Below, piece after piece: positions 47,001 through 59,900 of a DNA stretch of 64,000 bases. The notes under the pieces are model-generated. The model was not told where the DNA came from. It ran no database searches and saw only the letters and a program-made list of their open reading frames with translations. Within the stretch, counting starts at the first letter, position 1. Every line of letters starts with the position of its first letter. This stretch comes from Amyelois transitella (taxonomy: Eukaryota; Arthropoda; Insecta; Lepidoptera; Pyralidae): assembly GCF_032362555.1 (NCBI RefSeq), contig NC_083516.1:10999001-11063000 (forward strand), in the 5' to 3' direction. The position numbers and the translations under genes are program-made.

Positions 47001-50000
47001 AGATTTCTCGCCACGACACTGGATTACTCTGCAATGGAAATAAAAGTTGTAATTGTATGTTCTTTTATGACAAAACGCAAAAGTTGGTTTTAAATCTTAA
47101 GTTTATGTATCCAACTTTTTCATATTTGTTTACGTTAACATTTTTGGATACTGCTTTGAGGAAATAGGCTGGCAATCAGTCTCTATCTCTGTCTGTTCGA
47201 CATTAATAATACTCATACCAGCTTAATTTGGTCTTCGAGTTTTGTCTACACCGCTCTATCTTCTTCGTCGTTACCTTTTCCCACTTTCTACGCGGGGTCG
47301 GCACAGTATGTCAGTTTTTTTCCAATTACTCCTGTCAATTGCCATCTCACTGGTTACTCCCTTTCTCCTCATACTATCCTTTACGCCATCCATCCATCTC
47401 TTTTTCTGTCTTCCCCTATATCTTAAACCTTTCACTTCCATATTTGAGGCTCTTTTAGTAACACACACCGCTACACCGCTCTATGTACACCATAATTAAT
47501 ACTCGATCAGGGGTTGAGTGAATTAACTTAATTAGTAACATTAAAATAACGAGGTCATAAATCCACGACGTTTCCGTATCTAGTTCACCTTTATTAATAC
47601 ACAAATCATGCCTGCTTCCAGGAGAGGTAGGCAGAGACCACATCTTTTCACTGGCCACGATCCCGACATACTTCTTTCTATTTATCCACATTCATATGTC
47701 TCTTCTAAGGACTAAGGGATAGGCTTACAAACTTGGGTTTCTTTTTTAGGCGATGGGCTAGCAACCTGTCACTATTTGAATCTCAATTCTATCATTAAAA
47801 TAGCTGAACGTGGCCATTCAGTCTTTTCAGGACTGTTGACTCCCGCAAGGGATATAGACGTGACCATATGTATATATACATATGTCTCTTCATGCATCGT
47901 CGGTTTCGGGTACTCTTGATCTGACTTTTTGCCAGAACGTATCCGATTTGATAAAGGAACGTTCGTCTTCATTGATACGACCTCAAATATCTGAGATAAT
48001 TTCATGTAATTTATTATCACACCCAATTCAAACTTTGATTGTCCGTCCAATACAAACCCTGTTCTTAGCAGTAACAACCGAATCAATAAACTCCTTCTCA
48101 CTGTCTCCCAAAGCTGGGTGTTCATCAGGCGAGCTGGCTGTCAGAGCAAAGCATATCACTGCCATGGATAAAGATATCATAGCTAGGCTGTAGTATATGA
48201 GCTCCCAGCCCAGGGCTTCTTCGGAGAGACGACCGGCTACTGGCAAACTTATGATTATACCGAAGAGTACTCCTGAAATAATAAAGATATCTTTAGGATC
48301 TCGCGTTTATAAAGATACGAGACCATTTTGTTTATGTTTTAAGATGCGTACAGTGAGATAGCGGAATTTGTTTGATGTCATATTATTAATATCGTTTGGG
48401 TGTACGAGTAGACCAAATAATGTAAAATTTGATATTTTTCATAGCATTTAACAGAAGTTACGATTCTAAATATTGTGATATGATCGTGACAGCTACATTT
48501 ATTCTTTACTGCGGAACCCTAATGTTTTCTTCATAGTACAAATCTCGAAAAAAAACATATATACTAGTTTACGTTTCTAGCAAGCTCTAGCACTAAAATT
48601 TCGATAAAATGTCTTACACAAAAACACGAAACAGTGTAATAATGCTCACTCCATAAAATTACAACAACTCTTCACAAAATTAAACACATTTAACAATTCC
48701 AACCATTTTAATTAATTCGTCTAGCATTTCCTCACAATGTTTTTAGCGGGAATAGCAGAATTTATGGCCGAAACTGTACGAAGCACGAAATATGTGCTGG
48801 CTTGCAACCGACGACATAATTCATAGGACACAACCAAATGGAAACCTCTTGCAGAATACGAACGACCGAAAATGTTGTCGGCAAATTTTCAATTATTCTC
48901 TGTATGTCGCGAGAAGAAATGGAGCTGAACGGTCGCGCTGTTTTATTCTAAATTTCTGTTAGAAGAAAGTACGTTATTTAATATTTAGTTAGCGCAAAAA
49001 ATAATCTCATATAATTTAATGATGTGGTTTAGTAGTTCAGTTAAAAATTAACACACACTACCGCAAAGGAAGAAGAATAAGCACTACTCGTAAAAGTCGC
49101 AAGATTTCAATTTCAAATCTCTCTACATACATACATACATAAAATCACGCGATTTTCTCGGAGGGGTAGGCAGAGACTACATCTTTCCACTTGCTACGAT
49201 CTCTGCATACTTCAGGAAGTTGCGAAGAAGAAGCGAAGGCGCTTCTTCCACATTCATAACTCTCTTCATGCAAGCTCGGCAGTTCGGGTACTCTTGACCT
49301 GACTCTTTGCCAGGACGTCCTTAATTTGATCAAGATACGTTCTAGGTCTTCCCACTCCGACCTTTCCCTCCACACTCTCCTTGTATATCTGCTTAGTCAA
49401 CCTGCTTTCATTCATCCTCTCCACATGACCGAACCATCTTAACATACCCTTTTCAATTTCTGTAACTACATCTTCTTTCACATCATAACATTCCCTTATC
49501 ACGTTGTTGTAATTCTAATTTTTCCAGATTGACAGTTATTGAAAAAGCTCTTATAAACTTACCACCATAAACTAGCCAGCTAAACTTGTTCTTCTCATCT
49601 GGTGGTAACCACTTATCCAGGAGACACCTATTGGCCGGTGACAACCCACTCTGGGCCATACCCATCAACAGCTGGGCGCTGAACACTGCTGAACGGTTTC
49701 CCTGAAAAGGCATTTAAATAATTTCAAAATTTAAAATAATATTAAAATTTTATCTAAATGAATTTTAAAGATTTAAAAAACCTTCACAACATCTTTTTTC
49801 TAGCAATAGTCCCGGAGAAAGTTAGATTTATATACAAAACGATCTCTGTCTGAGCTTTGCTGAGGAATTTAACCCATATTAAAATTGTCATATATCCAGT
49901 TGTCTGAATGTGCAGGTTTCTTAACGAAATTTTCCCTAGCCGTAAGCTTGGGCAGCATATGACACACAATTATCATGATGACTAATCTATTTTCGAACAA

Positions 50001-52598
50001 AAATCTGTGAAATATAAAACTACATTATGCCAATTTCTATGAACAACACCCAATGTATACTAATATTATAAAGCTGAAGAGATTGTTTTTTTGTTAGAAC
50101 GCGCTAATCTCAGGAACTTCTGGTTCGAATCGAGAAATGTGAAAAAATCGGGGAAATTTATTCATTCTTGAATATTTTATTAATAATATAATTATTAATA
50201 ATATCTATTCCACGTGGACGAAGTCGCGGGCACAGCTAGTGTAGTAATATAATAAGCAACATATCCGTTATCCATGCGTTAAAAGACACCGGCAACAGCT
50301 AATTTAATAATAAAACACATACCTTATTTATAATAGTTGGCATAGCGGCACACAATGCTCCACTGACAGCTAACACTGTTGTCTGCGTGTATTTTCCCCC
50401 GACCCGCCGTAACCACAACTCGGCCGGTATGACCATGACCGCGTAACCGAAGAAGAAGGCGAATAGAAGCATGCCTTGGGTGGATCTGTCCCAAGGGTGG
50501 ATCTGAAATGAGGGAACATTTACGGATACAATTATTTTAACCAAATATATTTTAGTTTTTAAGTTAAAATGCAAATGAAGTTTTAGCACAGAAATAAATA
50601 ATATCTTTATCCAGAATTTAAATAATAATATTTTTGTCTGTAATTTAGAATAGTTTTTTAAAAAATAATTATTTGATTAATATTAACTGTAATTTTATTA
50701 AATAAACAGAGACATATTTATACCTTAGGAGTAATGTAGGATAAGTGGGTAGGAGTAATTTTGTTTCTCAATATTTACATTACGAAGATATGAGCAGAAA
50801 TATACATACAAATAAAAAATTAATATTTCATTCAGAAATAAGGCCTTCGCAGGCACTTTTTCACGTCATTTTACATTTCAATAGAATAAATTTAATTTTT
50901 AACTTATAAATTAATATTTTGCTAAAGCTACAAACTATCAAAGTATTTAAACCCCTTTGAGCTTTTATCATTTTTAACTGTCATCATGTTAAATTATATT
51001 ATTTTAAAGAATCTCTGTTAAAAAACGGAACGAAACGTTATTGGTTATTAAATGATTATGCCATTGCATTATTTGTTATTATAAAATCTGTGTTTTTAAA
51101 AATTAAAATTTATTGCAAAGTGTGATATGTAAAATAGCTGGCGAAAGATAGCTGTAACGTATTGAGCTATAGACTTTTTAACGTCTGGGCATTATGACCC
51201 CTTGGACATTCTGCCCTTTGGGCCAACATACCCCGGATTGTGTAAAACAAATATAATATAAATATCTCTGCTTTGTTTTCACGAGATCATTGCTAGGAAT
51301 TGATAACTGAAACAAATAGTCACTTCTGGTTTTAAACTTAGATAACAATTACCTACAAATTATTAACCTATTACCTCAGTGTAATTTTTCCCGTATATAT
51401 TTATTTATGTTTAAAAAATAGCAACGTGACACGTAGTGCGTATCCATATTAATATTATCTACATACATATAATCACGTCCATATTCCATGCAGGGTAGAC
51501 AGAGTCAACAGTATTGAAAATACTGATAGGCAAAGTTCAGCTGTGTGGCTTAATGTTTGAATTGAGATTCAAATAATGACAGGTTAGTCCATCGCTCAAA
51601 CAAAAAGCTAGCGATGGAGTGGTCCTATTCTAAAGTACTGTGACAACATGACAAACGTCACACGCTTTGCGACGCGCTCAGCCAATAGCAGCGAAGAGTC
51701 TACATCGCGCAAGCAAAGATTTCGCGGATTGGAGCATAAATACAACTTCACATCAGCCTCTACATCGTCAGAGCCACGGTTACCCAGGCATCACACCTAG
51801 CCTGGCGGAAGATCAGCGTTTCACGCAAATTCTTTTTAGTAGTAATAACACGTTAGCCTCTTACTATACCTTGATGTAAGTGTCATTCTGCCTCGTAACA
51901 TCAGTGAGTGCCATCATTGACACCCCCACACTGCCTCGGTGCAGACCGACCACTATGGAGATGACGATCATGTATAATGTCTGGAGGTGGCGTACTCCGA
52001 TGGTGCACTCTGAAGAAGAAGGTGGAAGGAACTTGTAAATACACAATTTTTCGATCAATACAAACATAAAATCAAGTGAACGTGGCCATTCAGTCCTTTC
52101 AAGACTGTTGGCTCTGTCTACCCCGCAAGGGATATAGACGTGAACATATGTATGTATGTATGTATAAAATCAAGTCTATTTCCCGAAGGGTTATGGCAGA
52201 AACTATTTTTATCCATTTGACGGGATCTCTTCAACTTATCTTCGATCCGAATCCACAGTAATACTATTTTAAACAGAGCATTTTTGTATTTTTGCACAAA
52301 TTAAGTCACTAAATCATTGCACTGATTTTGGTGATATTTTGCATGAATATAGATGAAACTTTAACAAAATTCACGAAAGCAAAGTCTCGCGTAATCGTTG
52401 GTAAAAATAAAATATAGTACTGATCAATATAGTACTGATACAATTTTCATAAAATTTGGCTCAGGTTTAAACAAACTATGAAGAGCATACATACAAATTC
52501 ACTTTTCGAATTACAATATACTTAAGTAGTAACTTACTGCTTGGCGTTCCATCATCGTGTTTCTCCTCGAAACGAAACTTCAAAAACTCTACATCCAT
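44033..52598 (-). CDS. Gene E: divergent SLC17-like MFS transporter
   Basis: Exons (minus): 52598-52538, 52009-51870, 50502-50323, 49701-49563, 48272-48058, 47028-46882, 46428-46266, 45841-45720, 45285-45163, 44797-44659 and 44085-44033 (TGA). They join in frame to 493 residues with all GT-AG borders. The scaffold and phases are those of its neighbours, and TM1 keeps the Arg (GLHRGSVGVSMMALTD). TM2 has FAFFFGYAVMVIPAELW, so the PGG turn is altered. Exon 4 begins GNRSAVFSAQLLMGMAQ: the Gly-Gly-Trp start and the TM4 arginine that the other five genes have are gone (Arg to Gln). TM5-6 keeps EEALGWELIYY. TM7 has FAHVFSNTAFIFYLTDVP, again without the AHxGQ pattern. Exon 7 is 30 bases longer than in the others, with a longer TM8-9 loop. 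The frame is fully intact, so it is a diverged working gene rather than a relic; its substrate may differ. Confidence 0.85.
45883..46090 (+). repeat. SINE-A copy in gene E intron 7
   Basis: Starts GTGCCGTGTGGTTTCCGGCA and continues to CTCTTGGTTCTGTCTACTAA. There is a small deletion behind the head. Confidence 0.65.
46551..46665 (+). repeat. SINE-A 3' half in gene E intron 6
   Basis: From AATCTCAATTCTATCATTAA to TGTGACTATATGTATGTAT. Confidence 0.7.
47271..47470 (-). mobile_element. C-terminal fragment of another LINE reverse transcriptase
   Basis: On the minus strand the frame reads GLRYRGRQKKRWMDGVKDSM, then a DRSNWKK block. The RP(K)KRW.DGV...D block followed by W..K is common at the C-terminus of RTE-like and related LINE proteins. 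It differs from the LINE at 36185. It is in gene E intron 5. Confidence 0.55.
47590..47700 (-). mobile_element. 3' stub of the RTE-like LINE in gene E intron 5
   Basis: Contains the complement of the final LINE codons (GGTAGGCAGAGACCACATCT, CGATCCCGACATACTTC) and several changes. Confidence 0.6.
47705..47885 (+). repeat. SINE-A 3' half in gene E intron 5
   Basis: From AGGACTAAGGGATAGGCTTA to GACGTGACCATATGTATATA. It directly follows the LINE stub. Confidence 0.7.
49120..49512 (-). mobile_element. 3' stub of the RTE-like LINE in gene E intron 4
   Basis: About 390 bases, minus strand, encoding the MLRWFGHVERMNESRLTKQI block and on to the LINE's end. It carries frame breaks and a short filler (GAAGTTGCGAAGAAGAAGCG) near 49215-49245. 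A CATACATACATAC tail is at the left edge. Confidence 0.75.
50048..50245 (+). repeat. RTE-type 3' repeat in gene E intron 3
   Basis: ACTAATATTATAAAGCTGAA, AACGCGCTAATCTCAGGAAC, and the end CCACGTGGACGAAGTCGCGG. Confidence 0.65.
51459..51635 (-). repeat. SINE-A copy in gene E intron 2
   Basis: From CTACATACATATAATCACGT to the GGACCACTCCATCGC complement, with a deletion in the middle. It is followed at once by a rep-C copy. Confidence 0.65.
51640..51815 (+). repeat. rep-C copy in gene E intron 2
   Basis: Carries TCGCGCAAGCAAAGATTTCG, GGATTGGAGCATAAATAC, and the CCCAGGCATCACACCTAGCC and TGGCGGAAGATC ends. The 5' third differs from the other copies. Confidence 0.65.
52077..52165 (+). repeat. SINE-A 3' fragment in gene E intron 1
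   Basis: GTGAACGTGGCCATTCAGTC to GGGATATAGACGTGAACATA with a TATG repeat tail. Confidence 0.75.
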
Positions 52599-53993
52599 CG
52601 TACAATATCACTTATCTAACGTCTGCCTGCCTGTTTGTTCACACGACAATACAAGATAAGATGTCGCTGTTACAGATTTCAGTTGTAAATGAGGCAATTA
52701 TGAAAATTCTATGCAGTCAATGGTAGATATTAGGGTACCGCATAGTGAAAACAAAATCTAACAAGATCATTCACTGTTATTTTTATAAGCAAGTTAAAAA
52801 AATATCATAATAAATTAAATGTAGCATATATCGATGAGCTTGTATGGATAACAGTTATGAATATGGTTGGTGAAAGAATGCAAAAGCAAGCAGAAAGATA
52901 GTTACTGCCTACCCCTCTGAGAACGTAGCGTCATTTTATGTTTATAGGCAGTATTGTATATATATATATATATGTATATGTATACGGTTAAATTACACAT
53001 ACTGTACGAACCTCGGATTAAATTCGTCTTATGTTACCTTCACGACTACTAGACTAATTCAAAGAGGTTTTAGTTTATGAAATAAAAAAATATATAATTG
53101 TCACGTAAAGTTTTTTTTGCATCATGACAGACCGAGATTCGTACCAGAAACCTTGTGACTACAATATTATCGGACCACTAAAGTTGACTTTAAAAGTCAA
53201 TTATATTTAAAATGTTAACAGATAATGGTTTCCCTTTTATCAACGTTCGTACAAGTGGGTATTAATAATTAAATTTACATGTACGGAACCCTTTTCTCTC
53301 TCGATGAGCACGCTTTACGACTTTCGATGTTAAACGTCATTTAATTTGATGACTGAGCCAGTACATTATATCAGGTTCATCAGTACCTTATTTGTTCATT
53401 TTTATAAAATTTTGCTGTAATCAATAACATTTAGAGAGAGTCTGATATTTTACAAGTTATATTATTAGCTACATATTTTAACTGTTTGTGAACTCACAAT
53501 ATATATGTATATATATGTTAATAGCATGATACTCATAACATATCTCTTTATATGTTATGAGTAACTACTCATAACATATAAAGAGAAATATTATTAGGAC
53601 ACCACAAAATATTTCCTAAATCATAACACAGCATACAATATCATGTTATTACTATCATAACAAATCTTGGAATTCAACCTAGTTTACATGCTTTTTAATT
53701 AACTAATAACGTAAGGCTATCTAAAAAGAGAGTTTCTTTCACTTGTCACTATATATATAGGTGTATATAATATATTGTACCTGAATTTATATGAATGATA
53801 AGTTTGTATTCTTCACCAACAAATTTTGGTTGCGTTTTTATTAGTCAGGGCGGCTCGCTTACCTACAACTAATTGCTATATAGAAATGCTTTACTTAGTT
53901 CAAGGTGACTAAATAAATGAAAGACAATTGCGAACATGTGTATAATTTCTTTAATTCTAATATTTACAAAATTATAAGTTATCGCTCATTGTT
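52599..53993. other. Spacer between genes E and F
   Basis: It should hold the promoter of E and the 3' end of F. A diverged LINE 3' stub is at about 52840-52940, a TA run at 52955-52985, and a perfect hairpin at 53543-53586. Little else is recognisable. Confidence 0.6.
53543..53586. repeat. Perfect 21-base inverted repeat with a 2-base spacer
   Basis: Arms at 53543-53563 and 53566-53586 are exact reverse complements (TCTCTTTATATGTTATGAGT is in the left arm). It lies about 400 bases after the F stop. It could form a very stable hairpin. Confidence 0.85.
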
Positions 53994-56900
53994 TCAGCTC
54001 GTGTGTTTGTTTGTTTCTGCCTCTTTATCTCTGTTCGAAAGCACTGGTTTTGTTTCCTCTGTAAATATTCAGAAATAGTATTATTGCTTTATACATACAT
54101 ACATACATAAAATCACGCCTCTTTCCCGGAGGGGTAGGCAGAGACTACCTCTTTCCACTTGCCACGATCTCTGCATACTTCCTTCGCTTCATCCACATTC
54201 ATAACTCTCTTCATACAATATTGCTCTATATTAAAAAAAAACATGTGGCGTGTGGTTCTCGGATTTTTAGAGTAAATAAATGAATATATACGGGACAAAT
54301 TACACTGATTGAGTTAGCCTCGAAGTAAGTTCGAGACTTTTGTTCCGAGAAGTTACGTTTTTTTGGCGGCCTCTGTGGCGCAGCGGTAGTACGCATGTCT
54401 GTGACATCGGAGGTCACGGGTTCCAATCCCGGCCAGGGCATGATGAGAAAAGCAAGTTTTCTAATTGGCCTAGGGCTTCGATGTTTATTTATATAAGTAT
54501 TTATTATAAAATATAGCATCGTTAAGTTAGTATCTCGTAACACAAGTCTCGAACTTACTTCGAGGCTAACTCAATCAGTGTAATTTGTCAAAAAAAAATC
54601 TGAAACATTAGTTATACCTGGATCAGCTTTCGTCTTATCCATGTAATCGGGATCGTCCCAGTCTTGTCTCTCTGAGCTGCCGAATATCATGAAGACTATA
54701 TTGGTAGCGATATTCAGCCCAGCATGAAGTAGGAAAACGATTTGCCAACGACCTGTATCTATCTGAAAAGAAGAATAACTTTCTTGTTGATTTTCTAGTT
54801 TATTCAGTTACTAATATTTAGTGTAATATGTTTATACAATCCCAACTCATAAAATAAATGCGATTTGTAATTAAATTTGTTTTTTTTTTCCACCCACTTA
54901 AAATACTGAACCGATTTATAATACGGAAGGCTGAAAATAAAATGAATCACCGATACCGAATAATATGTTTAAACGGTACCAGAAACATCACCTCATGACA
55001 GCCTCTGTGGCGCAGCGGTAGTACGCTTGTCTGTGACACCGAAGGCCCCGGGTTCGAATCCCGGCCAGGGCATGATGAGAAACAAACTTTTTCTGATTGG
55101 CCTGGGTATCCCGTATCCCGTAACACAAGTCTCGAAATTACTTCGAGGCTAACTCAATCAGTGTAATTTGTCCCGTATATATTTATTTATTTATCACCAA
55201 CTCACAGAATCTTTGCCCAAAATCAGTCCAGTGATGATGGGTACGGCCAGGCTGCCGATGTTGGCGATGAAGTTGGTGAAGCCCATCATGACGCCGGCAA
55301 AGTTAGGGGAGATGTCGAGCTGGTTGATCTGAATGGAAAACACAAGAGTTACAAACATAAAGAAAAACAGACACAAAAACATATCATAAAAACCAGAAAA
55401 ATAGTAAAATCTGATAAGAATAATAATATTAAATACATACATACATATGGTTACGTCTATATCCGTTGTGGGGTAGTCAGAGCCAACAATCTTGAAAAGA
55501 CTGATAGGCCACGCTCAGCTATTTGGCTTTATGATAGAATTGAGAATCAAATAGTGACAGGTTGCTAGGCCATCGCCTAAAAAAAGTTTGTAAGACTATC
55601 CTTTAGTCGCCTTTTACGACATCCATGGGAAAGAGATGGAGTGGTCCTATTCTTTTTGTACTGGCGCCGGGAACCACACGGCAATAATATTACTATACCT
55701 GCAGGCCAATTCTGCTATTTGTTAACCGAAACAGTTCGGATGCGTTTCAGCTTGGTTACAGTTGCGTTTATATTGTCAAACGGTATTCCAGTAACTTTAC
55801 GTTGATAGCTGAAACGCAAATGAAACGGAAGCGGTTGGTTATTTGCTGCCGATGCAAAACCGTAACTTTGGACAATTCAACCAATGCAGAACCGTTGCGT
55901 TTCAGCCGGACCAACTGTCAAAAACTTATCAGAATACGAAATAATAGCCGAACGGCAAACATAAGGTTACGTGTCCTTTAGCAGAATACGACAACCAAAC
56001 CGTTTCGGCTGCGTAACCAATGCGTTACGGCTTCGTTTTGACAAATTGTTAGTAGAATACCAAAAGTTATAATCAATGCGTTTCAGATCCGTTTCGGATT
56101 AAAATAAAATAGCAGAATTGACATGCTGTAAAAAAGTTTTAAGAGGAATTCCTACCAATCAATAAGGCATTGAAGAAATTAGTAAATTTTTAAATTATAA
56201 AAATACATAATGAAATCTTTGAACCATGATCATGATATAAATAAATTTGTTATTGTCATGTTTTTATTTTTTTGAAAACTATAATGCTTTTCGTATCGAT
56301 TTTCAAAAACGGCTAGACAACAGATTTGGCTTATTTTGACCTTTAAACATATCATGAAAGTCCAGACATTTTTTACACTTACAAGGTACTAGATAGGTAG
56401 TAAAGTAAGGTTATACTTATACATACAGTGTGTCCCGCCATTGCAGCCCCACTCACTGTTAATGTCGTGATCAGCGTCGCGACAGCCAAGGTTCGATTCT
56501 CGGGACCCATAAACGACAGGGAGATTAAGCCAGCAGCCATTCCAAACATAGCTGTAACAATGATGAATGTCGTACTTAACGTGATCTCCTTCAAATAAAT
56601 TGTTAAAATTTCAGTGTATTTAATAGTGATATATAATATGCAGAGATCGTGGCAAGTAGAAAGAGGTAGTCTCTGCCTACCCCTCCGGGAAAGAGGCGTG
56701 ACTATATGTATGTATGTATGTATGTATGTATTTAATAGTGCCGTGTCAATAAAAAAAATAAACCTCTTTCCCATTGACGTCGTATTCGTAAAATGCGAAA
56801 AAAGATAGGTTATAAACTTGGGATTCTTCTTTCAGGCGATGGGCTGTCACTATTTGAATTTCAATTCTTTCATCAACCCAAAAAGCTATCAGTCTTTTCA

Positions 56901-59900
56901 ATACTGGTGGCTTTATCAACCCCGCAACGGAAAAGACGTGACTATATGTATTTAATTTGTAATGTATAAAAGTTGTCATCGCTTTCTACTCCTCCGGGAA
57001 AAAGGCGTCATTTTATGGTCGTATGTGTGAACCAATTTTCGAAAGTAAAACAATGATAATACCGATCGAAGAGAAGAGTTTTCTGGCAAATGTTTTGGAA
57101 CACCACCCCGAGTTGATCATTTTCTCTGCGACGATCGAAGCGATCATACTTCCAAGCCACATGCCGAGGTATGGCAAAGCAGATAATATTGCACTCTGAA
57201 ATAAACGAAACGAGTTTTTACAATAAAATTCAGAACATCAAGTTTGGAATAACGTTATGAAATTTAAATTAAGCAACGCAAAGTTGTTGTAAAACATGTG
57301 ACGAGAAAAGGTATTAGTTTTTTTTTATCATTGTCACTGAAATTATATAACTACTAGAGGCCGCCCGCGACTTCGTCCGCATGGAAACCCTATCAATCCC
57401 GCGGGAACTCTGGGATAAAAAGTAGCCTATGCGTTATTCTGGGTCTTCAGCTACCTACACCTACATACCATTTCATGGTAATCGGTTCAGTAGTTTTTGC
57501 GTGAAAGAGTAACAAACATCCATTCAAACTTTCGCCTTTATAATAGTAGTAGGATGGTAGGAGTGAGAAGAGGTTCCTCTCCATTGTGTCACTCACATTT
57601 TTCAATGAAATTTGCAGTCCTTTTTCCAGGTAAGTGGGCATGTCCACAAAGAATAGAACGAATCCCATGGCATAGCCCACATGAGGTACTAGCACAGCCC
57701 ACAGCGCCTTGGTCTTGAGAATCGCCTTCCATGGTGTCTTTACATTTTTCTGTAAGAAAATCTTTGTTATTATTTGTAAAATTTGTTTTGCGTTTATTAG
57801 TTTAAATCTTTATGCCGTGTGGTTCCCGGCACCAATACAAAAAAACCAGGGCGGGTCACTAGTATATGATATGAAGAACATGTTCAATTTTAAATAGTCT
57901 TCTCTCTCTCATCATGCATGTTCTCAGCAGTTATGCTTTCAGGCCTTAATACAAATTTTCCACATTTCTTTATCCAATTTATCTGGTCCAGTGTCATTTT
58001 CAACACCAACTTTTAGCGTTGCATACTTTCGTAATTTGTAAAGTCAATGTTGAATGTGGAAATTTTATAAAGTCTTAATAGGTAAATATAAATCTTATAG
58101 AAACAGGAGAGCAAACCTTTGAACCTGCGGAATTCAAACCAGACTCTATATACGATCTTTCTTCCTCGCTGATCAAGCGATGACATCTCGGCGAACTGGC
58201 AGCGAAGAAGTACCAGAAGACAGCAGTAGCGTATAGGACCCCAGACATGGTATAGAAGATCATCTTCCAGCCAAGAGCCGTCTCCGAGAGGAAGCCTGAG
58301 ATCGGCAAGGTGAGGATGGTGCCGATTTGTACTCCTGTGGAGGTTATTTCTTTAAATAGATCAGTTACGCGTAGAATTAATGATTCGGGAAACGAAACCC
58401 AACCTTCGTGCTAAATTTCAAAATAACAGAGCTAGCCGTTTTCACTGTAGGTTGATATGTTAGCCAGTCCCTTAATCATTGAGTTGTCTCGTTTATTTTT
58501 TTGTACATATACAATCTCATGCCAATGATTTTTCTATCAAAAATCGAATGACTAGGAACCAAAATTTTGAGCATTTACCTCCATAAACAACACCGCTGTA
58601 AGAGGTTTGTTCTTTAGGCGGTAACCACTGCCCGAGTAGTGTGTGGCTACCAGGGAATAGACACGCTTGAGTCAGCCCCATCACTACTCGCGAGGCGCAT
58701 ACTAAAGTCCAGCCACCCTGAAAATATGAGAGACATTTACCTTTAAGGATCACCAAAATATTGGTGGTCAAATATTGACTTGGAGTCGCTAAAAATTATA
58801 TGCAAACAGATGCTGCGTCAGAGTATTTCAGAGAACAAGCAATGACGAAAGAAATTATGTAGATGTAAAGTAATTGTATTCCCATCAAAGTGCATATAAG
58901 ATACCGATTTTAATCTGTTCATTAAAATCTTTTTCTTTACTTGGTGTAAAATCTAATTCACTTCAAAATGGTGGTCATGGGCAGACGCAACCGAGATTAA
59001 CTCCAGGAGGACAATTTTAAATAATAATAGGTATATGCAAGAAAAAAGCAGTTACCAAAGACGCAAGAGTCGGAATTAGGAGACAAATGGTGCCGTTTGC
59101 TAACAATGACACAAATATAATAGGTTTTCCGCCAAATTTCCTAGCTATGATACCAGCCGGCAGCTGCATAATTACGTAGCCCCAGAAGAATGAAGAGAGG
59201 ATTAAACTTTGTGTCCGCTTGTCCCAGTCGTATATCTGAAATGAAACAAAATAATTGTTCAGTCAAGTAAGGCTACAAAATATTGTAGCTAAAAAATTAT
59301 CTGTTTATAATCTTTCTTTTGGCTTTAGACAGGAGCAAACATTCAAATAATTACGTGTCTAACTATAAGTCTGCAAAATTAAGACCATTAGAAAAAGATC
59401 AAAACCAAAATTTGTAAATGCGTTAATTACCGTTTTTACAAATTTTGGTTATCTATACTTTCATGTCATTACTTTTTTTTGCCTTCTCTCGTATTATATC
59501 TCCCTCACTCGTCAAAGTTATTTCTATTCGCATTTCCAACTGATACGTCAAAGTATTGCGTCAATAATATTTGCGAAAATTTGGCGAAGATTTTACGGTC
59601 ATCTGTCGAGCTAATACAATTTTTTAACATGAACTTTTGAAATTGTTTATTTTATCTTACCGTGATGCTGGTATCATTCTTCTTATTGACATCTGACATA
59701 GCAAGCACCGCGACCCCCATGCTGCCACGAGCCATGAACAACGCAATCATGGTAAGACCCATGCTGACCATCTGCAAATGGCGAATTCCAACACCGTACG
59801 CTGAAATTAACATTCATGTTACGTTTACACCATAATTAAAATCAAGTATTTCATTTTGCAGTACGCAGTCAGAGAGAGCTTAATGGTTTTCTGGGACTAA

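Noticed and set aside
55009-55080. tRNA gene (A box and B box, cloverleaf-like)
   Set aside because: The acceptor stem does not pair well and the same head occurs in several SINE-B copies with a shared non-tRNA body, so it is a retroposon head, not a functional tRNA.
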